Source: Dromiciops gliroides (lineage: Eukaryota > Chordata > Mammalia > Microbiotheria > Microbiotheriidae). Taken from it: a stretch of 64,000 nucleotides of DNA. The stretch spans positions 625,436,291 through 625,500,290 of the forward strand of contig NC_057863.1 of the NCBI RefSeq assembly GCF_019393635.1, written 5' to 3'. This document shows positions 24,601-36,600 of the stretch, one piece after another. The position numbers and the translations under genes are program-made. Position 1 is the first letter of the stretch. Each line of letters begins with the position of its first letter. Under the pieces are notes generated by a model that ran no database searches, was not told where the DNA came from, and saw nothing but the letters and a program-made list of their open reading frames with translations.

Positions 24601-27600
24601 ATCTTTTGATTTGAAAAGCAAACTATCTTTTACTTGGGAGCAAGTGGTTACAAAATATATGAAAGAAAATTCTGCCTTTCTGTGATAGCTGATTCCTGGG
24701 GTATTTCATTTGCCTGAGGCCCAGGGTCATTGTTGAATCAAGACTTTTGAGTTCAGGTGAACGGGAGCCATACAGTTCTAAAAACTTTGACTCAGAAATC
24801 TTTAGTGTTTATAGGGATAGACCCCTACTATCAGGGCTCTTTTAGTTCTGTCCTGTGATGCTAAAATTGTTAGTCATAGGTGTGAATGCATTCTTAACCC
24901 TACACAGTGCATATCAGATGAATACTTCATGAGATCAGAAGTTGGCTCAATAAGCAGATTTTGAATGGGCAGGGATCCCTTGACAATATTGTTTTAATTG
25001 GTTGGAATGATAAGGACTTTATCTCTTGTCTCCTTATTCCATATGCTTTTCAAGCTATCACTTAACACAGAATTATAGTGAGATGAACAGGTGGCCAGAG
25101 TCAGGGCTCCTGGATTCTTCTCTTGGCCTTGCCTCTATGTGGCTTCCTGTCCTGGAGTAAAGTGCTTAATTTCTGTCTTACTTTCCTTGGCTATAATATA
25201 AGTGAGGGGATTAATGGGTTGATATAGTAGAAATTCTAAACTTAGAGCCACTCAAGACCCGGGTTCACATCTTACCTTTGACATTTCCCACCTCCTGCTG
25301 CTTGTGCTCTTATTCCTTCTTCCATCAGAACATTGTACTTTGCCTCTGGTGCACTAAGCTTAGATAATAGCTAGCTTTTAATCACACAGAACCAAGGTGA
25401 TGCATCACTTCCTGGCCATCCTCACACCATAAGACCCCCCCCACCCCAGTTTTCTATCTGCCCCGTGTGTATTGTCATTTCTTGTTTAAATGTAGGCTCC
25501 TTGAGGGCAGGAGCCCTTTTTCATCCTTGTATTTGTATCTTGGGTTCTTAGCGCCATGCCTGTCACCATAGGAAGTGATTAATAAAGTCTTAGCCATCTA
25601 CTAGACTTGTCATCAGGAACAAGTCACTTCACCTTATGTTCATTTCCTGTAGACAATAGAATATCTCTTGAAAGGCTGGGAACGGCCTGGCATATTAACC
25701 TAGATTTGGCGTGAAAAGATTCTGAAAGGTTCGGAGAGAGGCTAGGCTATGCACTCAGATTCTGTAGAGAAAGTCAGCCCCCGAGAAAAGGGATTGGAAA
25801 AAGGGGGAGCTGTCCAAAGAGATCAGCGCTGATGCTTGCGGATCTGCCATGGCGGCTTAGGCTGTTGAGTCATTTGCCAGGGTAACCTTCTTAAAGCAGG
25901 CCTTTGACCATGTTACTTCTGCTCAGGAATCTTCAGTGGCTCCAGGATCAAGTTCAGCCCTACTGCTGGACCTTGACCATGCTTCCAGGTTCATCTCTCT
26001 GCTTCCTCATCTGGTAGCCAAGATCTGAACTCAGGCCTTCAGATGGCAAATCTAGTACCCTTTTCAGGACACCGTGCTGCCTTATGTATTGCATTTAAAA
26101 ACCACCACCAACAACAAACCAGAATACCCCAGCAAGTATTTATTAAATTCCATTCCATGTGTGACCACACACCAGAGATGGAGAGAAAAAAGCAAAGCCA
26201 CCCCTGCTGTCACAGTGTTTGCATTCTGCCTGGTAGTTGGGACCTGTAGACTGGAGGAAGCCTGGTGTCGGCCTGGGAGTCAGGATACCTCTGTTCAGGC
26301 ACCCATGCCCCAGACAATTCTCCAGGGCTGTGATCTGTACCAGGAGACGGGCTCTTCCTCAGGAGCTCCCAAATGACCAGATGTGCCCTTTCTCATGGAG
26401 GGTGGTTACCACAGCCCAGCCTCAAAGGGAGGAGTTGTGTGACAAGAAAGGTGTGTGTGTGTGTGCATTTGCTTGTACAAAGATGAAGGTGGGAGATGGT
26501 GCTCTGAGCTCAGTTTGGTCAGAACACCAGACCGTGAAAGGGAGGTAGAGTGGAGCCAGATTGGGAAGGGCTTTGAAGGTCAAGCTGAAGTGTCTGCATT
26601 GGATCCTAGAGGAAGGAGAGGACCACCAAAGGCTCTTGAGCAGAGGAGTGACACGGGCTCCTTGATGTTTGTTACTCCTGAATCATCTGGTACCCCTAGG
26701 ACTGTGGTCTTGTCTCTTATCTCTTAGTCGTTTGCCTCCTGCCAGGCAAGTCATCCATCTCCAGTAATAAACTGTAATCCATGAAGTTAGAGCTATCCAG
26801 GCTTGAAAAATGCACCCCCATGCTTGCCACTGGGAGGGAGTTCTTTGTCCTCTGATCCTACTTGACTCTCTTAGCTCTCTGCTTCAGGCCCGATACCCTG
26901 CATCCAATCATTCCTCTTCCTCAGTTCTCTAAATAAGATGCCATGTAGCTTTGAGTCATTTCCTTAATGTTTTAGGCCCTCAGAGGAGGGCCATTCTACT
27001 AATGACCCGTATGATATCGAGTACAAGCTTATCAAATGTGTAGGTGATGCAAAGCTGGGAGGGTCCATCACCAGCCGTCCTGACCTCTGTCTCGCCACTG
27101 GACTCCAGTGACCCTGGAGGAGAGAGTGAGGCTGATGACTCTGCACAGCCCTGACTCACTGAAATCCAGTCCACTTGCAAGGGAAGACATCACCTTCCTG
27201 TTGTCATTGGCTCTCTTCAAGCATGGACGAAGAACAACAACAAATAACACACTGGCTGACTGAGTCAGGATTTGGCAAAGATAAATGAAAATTTTACATT
27301 TGGGCTAAAAACTCAACTTTACAAGGATAGGAGGGTTCAAATATTGTTAGAGCTGGGTTTACTGAAAAAGATCAGGAGGTTTGATTGGCCTGCAAGCTCA
27401 ATGTAAGTCAGCAGTGAGATGTGGCAGCCAAGAAAGCTGCATTGAGAGAACCTGGGGCCCTGACATAAGGAAGCAATAGCCCTGCGGTACCTCGTGCTAT
27501 TTCACTTCTCTGGGATTTTATGTTCAGTTCTAGAGGCGACATTCTGGGGAAGGACCTTGGTGAAGAGCTTTGTTTATGGCATATTGGTTGAAGGAACCAG

Positions 27601-30600
27601 TGATGTTTATCCTGATGAAGACTAGGGGGAGGCTGGAGGGAGAGCATGAAATTGCTGTCTTCAGGTATATGAGGGGATGGCCTGTGGAAGAGAGAGATTA
27701 ATTGGATTTGATCAAGAGGACCAAGCTAAGAGCACTGGGCTGTAGTTGCAAAGAGGTAAATTAGTCTTTGTATCAGGAAAAACAGTTCCTAACAATTAGA
27801 GCTTCTCACAAGTGGAGTGGATGACTGACTGCCTCCAGCGGTGGTGGAGATGAGATGTAATAGAAGACATACTTCACTGGAGGTGTCAGAACAAATGCTG
27901 GATGGCCCCTGCTCACAGTTGTTGTAGAAGAGACTCTTCCTATTCAGGGAAACCTGGACTAGATGCGCTGAGATTGTAGGGTTCTAAATTGCTCTTCTTC
28001 AGTAGGCAATTTCAAGATGGTTGGACTTGTCCAGGCCCCAAAGGAGAGGGGCCTGAAAGGTCTCCAGCATTCTCCTTCTCAGAGAAGTAGTCTTGCCACA
28101 GTGTTTATCTTCTGTGCCTTATTCTGTATACCTGGAGAACCCCACTGGTCTTATTCAGACACATTGGCCCCAGAGGTTACTGGAAGGACTGTCGTCTGAC
28201 TACAGAACTGCCTCACCCTTTCCTTACACACAAACATAGGAAGATGGGGGGAAAGATTTGGCCCTCTTGATACCCGACTCTCCTTGGTAAGTTACATGCA
28301 CATGTGCGCACACACAGATATACTAGAACCAATACATGCAGCATGTGTATAGGCCAAAAAATACTTGTGCTTGAGGACCTGGCCTGTGGTGTTCAGGCTA
28401 GCCTCACAGTTTGAATTTAAATTGCTGTTCTCTAAAAAGGTGCCGAAATTTTATCCTCTTGCTTAGTTAGAGAAAAAAAAAAAAGGTGTAATTTATTTGG
28501 TTAGCAAGCCAAGTGAGAAAAGGAAACCCTTCTGTTACAAATTTGTTAGTTTCCCCAACCTCAAGTAATGAAGTCAGTATTACCAGAAGCTAGCTGGGAG
28601 AAGGCAGCTTGACAGGTGAAATACTTCAAACCTGTAATTAGAACAAGTAGGCAGGCCTAACTGTTCATCGTGAAGATAAAGCCTTGTCCATTTGTATCTC
28701 CACTGACACCTCCTGGGGTTATGGAGCCTTGTAGCAGCATTTCACCAGAAAGTCAGTCTGCTGTCAGAATCTCTCAGTAGCTTCTGGTAAGTCACAAATT
28801 GCAAATACTACATTGCTGCTTGGAGGTTCAAGCTTGGCTAGCTCTCCCAGCAGCACCCCCTGCAGTCTCGGTGAAGTTTTTGTCCAAAGCTTTTCTATGT
28901 GATGTGTGCATCTCTGACTTGTTCCTTATTTTTCTCTTCTTTAGTCTTTTCTGTATTACTGACTCGGGTTTATCTTTTCTCCCTTTAGAGAGTTTTGAGG
29001 TGACAGTCACCAAAGAAGGTGATCAAGGGTTCTTTCTATCCCTCTTATGAATATTAACCCACTAACTTTGTTTATGAAATGGGGAGTCAGCACTTAAGCA
29101 GAAGATCCTGTCATGCTCTATTGCCCCATTTTATTCTCCCACTTTGTTTCTATTTTAAAACATATTGATGAAAATTGTTATGTAACCAACCCTTGGCTAG
29201 AAATATCTGGAAATCAGACATCCATTTGAACTCTACTGGTCATACTGTAGAATTTTTAAATACTGCACTTGTCTAAGTGTCAAAAGAACTTGTATTTTTA
29301 TTGATAATCTTGTTAGTAGTTGGGATTTTGGAACAGTTAAGTCATAATTTCCTATGCAATATTTTGTGGAGTTTTATGTAATCATCAAAATATTTCTTTT
29401 TTTCACCATGTATTAGAATGGAAACGATAGTTTTAATAATCCAGCTTGTAAACCCACCTAGCTGTAATTAAGTACCAAGGCAGGTTTTTTTTTTCAGGTT
29501 TGGTAGGAAGAAGTCTGAAAGAAAAGGAAATCTAGCAAATCCTTCCCCTCTACAAAGAGAGTTCTGTTTAAGAGAAATTGTATTATATTAGTAGATAGCT
29601 GTTGAAATGGATGCCTGAAAAGTTGGTATTTCTACCTTTTTCCTTAAAGAGTTTATTTTGGTTCCCTAATTTTAGCCAGGTACATTGCACAGGAAGACTT
29701 GGTGGTTTTGACTTTTTGGACAGAATTTCTGTAATTATGGTGCTGAACCTATACCTGAAGCTTCTTCATCTCTCAGCTTATAACTGTGCATTTTAACCTT
29801 CTGCTCTGGTCCACGTCAAATCGACTACCCAGCTATTCCCCGTAGCTCGGTGTACATGCAAGTTGTTATCAGTGGGCTTGGCTGTGGCTTCTATGAGACA
29901 CACTTTCACCCTGAGCTATCTTAAAGTACTCCTGTGAAATGCCTGTCTACATTTCTCTCTCTCTTTTGTATTCCTGCATGAATGGATGCAAAGTAAACAA
30001 GTTGCTTGGAAAGCCAGAGTATGCTTCTTTTTACTAAAGTTCCCAGAATTCACCCATTTTAAAGCACAGTGTTCTTGCTTTGTCCACAGACCCTCACAAC
30101 CCCCTGGCTGCCAAATTGTTGTCTTTTATTTTGTGGAGGGGAGGGAAAATTTGCAGAGGGGTAATTGGTTGAAATTCTAACCTGTGCTCCTTTGATTCCT
30201 TAGGTGAGATATGTGGATTTAAAATTCATGGGCAAAATGTCCCCTTTGATGCTGTGGTAGTCGATAAATCCACTGGTGAGGGAATAATTCGCTCCAAAGA
30301 GAAGCTGGATTGTGAACTGCAGAAAGACCACACCTTCACCATCCAGGCCTATGATTGTGGGAAGGGACCAGACGGAGCCAATACAAAAAAATCTCACAAG
30401 TAAGTGAGGTGTGGGTCAAAAGAGAAAAATGGCCTACCCGCCGAGTGGGTGTCTGTGTACACTGGGATGACTTGGGAGCTGGGAGAGGTGTGGTGGGGAG
30501 GCAAGAGTGGTAAGGAGTGCAGACAAAGCCTTTTGACGGTAGGAATTCAAACACGGGGGCTGCTAGGGCCAGTCCCTACTTACCAGTCAACCTTCTGTGA

Positions 30601-33600
30601 ATACACTTAGTCCCTAAAACATTCTGGGGGGCTGAGGACACAGATAAAAACGGTGCAGTTCCCGCCGTGAAGGAGGTAAAGAGACTGATGTGTGCAAAGA
30701 GGAGAAATACAAGATGGGGAGAGCCAGACTCTGCTCTCTAGGATAGTTTAGGCAGGGAAAGATTATTTTACCTAGAGGCTAAAATGAAGAGGTTGGACTT
30801 CGTGAATTCCAGGGTCAGGGAAGGTTCTGAAAAATGTATTTCAGTCAGGGCAAGGGGCCTGTGCCAATGCAGGGAACTGACAGTGGGGTGACTTCATGGA
30901 GAGCTGGTAGTCCCAGTGGGCTGGAATCTACAATGTGAAGAATGAGGAGGAGGAAGAAGTTTGGAAACTTGTGCCTCAGTTTTCCTTGTTTGTAAAAAAT
31001 AAATAGTAAAAATATCTTTCTTGCCCAACTCATTGAGCTGTGAGGATCAAAGAGTTTCCTACCATCCCCCCACCCCCGAAATTTTGGGCGTGGCTGGTTT
31101 TACTTTACGGTATATCATCCCATTGGTAGGGATTATTTTAACAATGCTTAGTCGTCATGGATTAGTAGTCCTTGAATTCTACATCTGAATTTTTTTTTTT
31201 TTTGGTGAGGCAGTTAGGGTTAAGTGACTTGCCCAGGGTCACACAGCTAGTAAGTGTCAAGTGTCTGAGGCCAGATTTGAACTCAGGTCCTCTTGACTCC
31301 AGGGCCAGTGCTCTATCCACTATGCCACCTAGCTTCCCCTGAATTTTCTTTTTTTAAAGCTTTAATTTTTCATTTGCTCCAGAATTGTCCTTTAAACCAA
31401 ATCCTCCTGTAATGAGGTGATATCATCATGGTTGTCAAAAAAAGTTTGGAAAGCAGATGGACGTCCCCAGTGGCAGTTCCTTCTCCACTTCAGTACCTAC
31501 AGTTTAAAAGGGTGTGGACAATGCAGTTCTGTTTTTGTAAAAGAAAGGGGAATGTTGGTAGAGGGAATGTTTGCTTTAAAACGCCACTTGGAAAGTAAGT
31601 ATAGGCTAGTTGGGGTTATTCATTTATATACCTTGTGGCAGAGCCAGAAGAGGCCAGAAGGGCCAGACAGGCACCTCCTGGAGAGCGCATTGTAGGGAAG
31701 GCCCAGATGCCATATTCATGACAGTGCTCATGCCCAGAGACAACACTCACTGCCTAAAGCAGCTGAAAGCAAAACAGACGCTTTCTGTGCTTTTGTCCTG
31801 ATGCCTCCCTTCGTGGGATTGGTGTGTGTTTGTATGCGTGTGCCCATGGAGTCTTCCTCTTCACAGCGAATGACGAGATGTCTAATCAGCGATCTTCTCA
31901 TTCTTCTCTGCTTTCCCTTCAGCATATTCTGATCTCCCTCCCACGTTATCACACTTTAAAGAAAAGAACAGTTGTGTGTGTGTGTGTGTTTAACCATCTG
32001 GTTTAATCAGAGGAGTTGAGATTCCTTTTCGATTAAAAAAAAAAAAAAGGCAGAAAGCCCCAGACCCCTTATCTCACTTTGCTTTTAATTCAGAATTTTA
32101 AAAACTGAGTCAATGGCTTTGTTTTATCTTCAGATCAATCCAGTAAATGTAAAGTGCCTACTATGTGCAGAGCTGTATGCTAGGTAGACTCAGAAATTAA
32201 TAAAGCATAAGTTCCTCAAGGGAACTTACATTTTATAATATACATGCAGTTTCATATATTGAGCAAAACAAGGCATTAAGTGTTAGAAGGAAATGGACAG
32301 ACATGAGAAATGACATTTTTAATTGAAGCTGAAAAGGTATTTTAATAACGCTGTGTTTGATATTTTTGTTTTTCTTTTTTACCTTTACCAGAGCAACAGT
32401 ACATATTCAGGTGAACGATGTGAATGAGTATGCCCCTATATTTAAAGAAAAATCCTACAAAGCTACAGTTATTGAGGGGAAGAAATATGACAACATTCTA
32501 AAAGTGGAAGCAGTGGATGCAGACTGTTCCCCTCAGTTCAGCCAGATCTGCAGCTACGAAATTGTGACTCCAGATGTTCCCTTCATTATTGACAAGGATG
32601 GTAAGGAAAAGGATGCAAAAGGAAATTTGTTTTCTTAGTCCAGTTTCAAACAGATCTTCCGACTGGGCAGTTTTGTAAAACATCAGTGTTGATTACAACT
32701 TGAGAACTCGATCCATAATCTCTATATTTTGTTTCAAATTTTAACTCTAGTCTCCTCCCATTTCTTCTTTGAAATCTGGAATTCTATTCTCTCATGAGGG
32801 CTTCTCTTTTTCATAGCAAAAAATAAAAAAATAAAAAGCCAGACTTCCCTCTTTTCGCCAACACGAATGAATAAGGTCACCTTTGGAGGCTAGTTCCTAG
32901 TGCCTCATAGCCACCTTTCCCTTCCCCCCTCCCCATCCCTGGAGTTGAAAAGCTTCTGCTTGCTCTAGGCATACTGAGGACTGAGGCTCATTTCAATTCA
33001 TTGTAGAACTTCCTTTTTACGTGGTTATGCTCTTCTTGGGGGCACCAAGACAATTTTTAAGAACCTGGAGAAGTTTGAACCTAGCAACTAGTGCTGGGCA
33101 CACTTCTTTGGGAAAAAACATCCCTCTTTGAAAACTTTCCTTTTTACCAAAGTGAACCTTTTAGCAAGAAAAGCTGGTTTATCATTTTGTGCAAAAGATA
33201 CCTCTGTTTATATGGAGCAGTCTCTCATGTGTGGAATCTTACATCTTTGTGTAAATATAAGCCCAAGTGTGGAAGATCATAAGGGTGTAGAGGTACAATG
33301 GCTGCTGCCTCTGTGCACCTCCCTGACCTCTGTCTAATGTATGCTCAAAGTTCATGTAAATCAAATTGAGGGTCATCTTTGGGGTCCATATGAGCCCACA
33401 CAGCTTGGTGTTTGGGCATGGGACAGCTGAAGGGAAAAGCTGCCTGGGCTTTTGCTCCGACTGCATTATTTTTTCGCCTGCAGGCTATATAAAAAACACC
33501 GAGAAGCTGAGCTATGGGAAAGAACCTCAGTATAAGCTGACAGTTACTGCGTACGACTGTGGGAAGAAAAGAGCTACAGAAGATGTGTTGGTCAAGATTA

Positions 33601-36600
33601 GCATTAAACCCACATGCAAGCCTGGCTGGCAAGGTCTGACCCTTTCCTTTTCTGTCTTGTCTGTTTTTCGTGTCTGTCTGCACTCAGAGATGTCTAATCA
33701 CAAACCTGTAATGTGGGGTTTTTTGCTCCAAATCTCTCCCTTCCTCCCTACCCCAATCTGTGCAGGATGGAACAAAAGGATCGAGTATGAACCTGGTACT
33801 GGGTCTCTGGCTCTTTTTCCCAACATCCACTTGGAGACTTGTGATGAAGCCGTCACCTCCATCCAAGCCACGGTGGAGCTAGAAACCAGCCACATCGGCA
33901 AAGGCTGCGATCGGGACACATATTCGGAGAAGTCCCTCCACCGGCTCTGTGGTAAGAAAGGGTCACTAGATAGAGGCTCCTCCCTCCCCACCCACTGCTT
34001 TCCTGCTTGTCCTTTCTCATGGGAATCAGAAAGTGTTTTGCACACTGAAAGAAGGCCCAACTGGCAATTGCATTTTAGAATTATTTCACTCATTTAGTGA
34101 AATCCTCTGATGCTTCTTTGAAGTTCTAGCGAGTTTGGGAAAGGCAGGTTCTGAAGGTCATCTTCACAGTCTTCGTGAATGGGTTCATTGAGAGAGGTCA
34201 GGCATGAGAATACCTGGGTTCAGATTCTGCCTCTGCCACTTAGTAGCTGTGTGGCAGATCACTTACCCCACAGTGGTTCAGTTTCTTTATCTGTAAAATG
34301 GGGAAAGAGTGAAGCAGCTTGAGATTGAGGCAGCCACCTTAGCACATAGTGCGTACATGGAGGGCTGGCCTCAGAGTCAGGACATCTTGGAACATGCCTT
34401 CCCTTAGACACTTAGAAGCTGTGTCATCAGTCACTAGCATTTAGCAAGTGCTTACTGTGTTCCAGGTATGATGCTATGCTCCAGGAAATGCAAAACAAGG
34501 AAGTGAGACTGTCCTGTCAAAGGGAAAAAGGAAATATTGGGGTGGGGTGGGGTGGGGGGCTTTAGGGTTAAGTGACTTGCCCGAGGTCACATGGCTATTA
34601 AGTGTCAAGTGTCTGAGGTCGAATTTGAACTCAGTTCCTCCTGAATCCAGGGCCAGTGCCCCCAAAAAGGAAATATTAATGCTAACACTGTGCTGTGCAA
34701 CTTCAGCTTGTCTTTCCATTGATCGTGAATATATATTTAAGTTATTTCTGGCTTGAAGAGAGAGCTAGTGAGACTGACATAGGCCTCCTGCACACCCTCC
34801 TGGAGCTGTTCCCCAAGATTTCAGTAACATATATAGGAATCTTAAAGTACAACCTAGGTCGGGGCAGCTAGATGGCGCAGTGGATAGAGCACCGGCCCTG
34901 GAGTCAGGAGTACCTGAGTTCAAATCCGGCCTCAGACACTTAACACTTACTAGCTGTGTGACCCTGGGCAAGTCACTTAACCCCAATTGCCTCACTAAAA
35001 AAAAAAAGAAAGAAAGAAAAAAAAGAAAGAAAGAAAGAAAAAACATACAACCTAGGTCAGTAGTCAAGAATTGATTAACTAGGTCCTTACTCTGCACCTC
35101 CAGGACTGTTCCCTTACTTGAGAGATATCTTCTCTCCCCTCTCTCCTCCCCAGTTAAGATCTTAGTCCTTTCTCAATGGAAAAGGGAGAGGAGCCGTAGA
35201 GTGAACCAGACTGCATGCAGTTCCTTGGTCTTAAAGCACCAGCTTTAATACATTTCCTAAAGAAAAATTTTTTTGTCCTCAACCTTATCACTTACCTACC
35301 TTTTCTTTTTTTTTTTTTTTGTGGGGCAATGGGGGTTAAGTGACTTGCCCAGGGTCACACAGCTAGTAAGTGTCAAGTGTCTGAGGCCGGATTTGAACTC
35401 AGGAACTCCTGAATCCAGGGCCGGTGTTTTATCCACTGCACCACCTAGCCACCCCTTACCTACCTTTTCCAAGGGCTTTAGATGGAAATCTTTTTAAACA
35501 TTTTTATTTTAAAAATATGCTTCCATAGTTCTTGGCTTCAAGGAAAAAGGGAGCTGGAAGGGAGGTAGGGGGAAGGCCCCAGCCAGGCAGCTGGAACAGG
35601 GTGGGGGTGGGGTGGGGTGGGGTGGGGTGGGGGCACCACAAGTACCTTGGAGGTGAAGGCGGCCTCTAAGGTCCATGTGTGGGACCCAGTCTGTGAGATT
35701 CTCAGGCTGTCAGAGAGTGAGGCAGAAGAGGAGATGGGAGGATAGGAGCTTCTAGTCTGAGAGAGGTCACAGGGAGGTCAAAGCTGATGGCCGAGATGGA
35801 GCCATGGCACGGAGGCCAGGCTGGGTAGGGGGACACTGTGAAAGCCAGGGAAGTCCTTAGGGATAAGCAGAGAGGCAGATGGCGAGCCAGGTGCAGAATT
35901 CCTTGAGGGGGAAGGACCTGGGAGGCTGATACTTGCCCCAGGATCCAAAGTAGGAGATGGAGGTGGATGGAGTAGACCTCCAGGGCAAGCAGACAGCACA
36001 CTTCCTGTGTGCCAGGCTCTGTGCTGAGGATGGCGATGCAGTTAGAAACAGGACAGTCCCTACCCTCAGGCTGAGAGGGGTGCACAAGTGTGGAGCAGTC
36101 TAGAGAGCCAGGAAGCCGGCCAGGAGAGAAAGGAAGGGGTGAACACTGCTGGCCCCACGCTTGCACAGAGTGGAACTCCCAAGAGGACTTCCCCAGTTGG
36201 AGGAGGGGGCAGCTGAGGTGGACGATCATCCGCAGTGAGAAGGCTCTTGGCACTGCTTTCCGCAGGAGCATGACGCTCAAGGCCCTCTCCTCAAGGGCTT
36301 TAGGGATAAATCTGTGCATAGGAAGCACTTAATAAATGTTCGTTGACTTGGATGAGATAGCAGTGGCTGGGGGACTTGTCCGGCAGCCACAGAGCTCCCA
36401 AGACCCTTGAGAAGAGGGATTGTTTCATTCCACGTCTTTGTATCCTCAGGTCCAGATGCTTATTGGCCGACTGAGTGGTTCAGTGGGATTCCTTTTTTTT
36501 TTAATCTTTCATGTGGGAATGAGGCAAGAGAATAGACCATGTAACTTGCTGCCTGGCTTAGTTACCATGTGGGATGAACCTTCCTGGGATGTTTTGATTG

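Larger units (their letters stand above)
14430..28988 (+). other. CLSTN1: CLSTN1 intron 2
   Basis: About 14.6 kb without a recognised coding exon. 14430-15850 and 17600-18830 are AT-rich with no repeat I recognise. The rest holds MIR-, L2- and CR1-like relics, SINEs and a large CA repeat, listed separately. Confidence 0.85.

Noticed and set aside
33366..34097. 243-codon ORF treated as a single-exon gene
   Set aside because: It is CLSTN1 exons 6 and 7 joined by the open intron 6, plus flanking intron. Kept as a finding about the intron, not as a gene.
35702..36328. 208-codon minus-strand ORF
   Set aside because: Lies in old L2-like repeat within CLSTN1 intron 7, with low-complexity Leu/Pro/Ser composition and no splice or start context.
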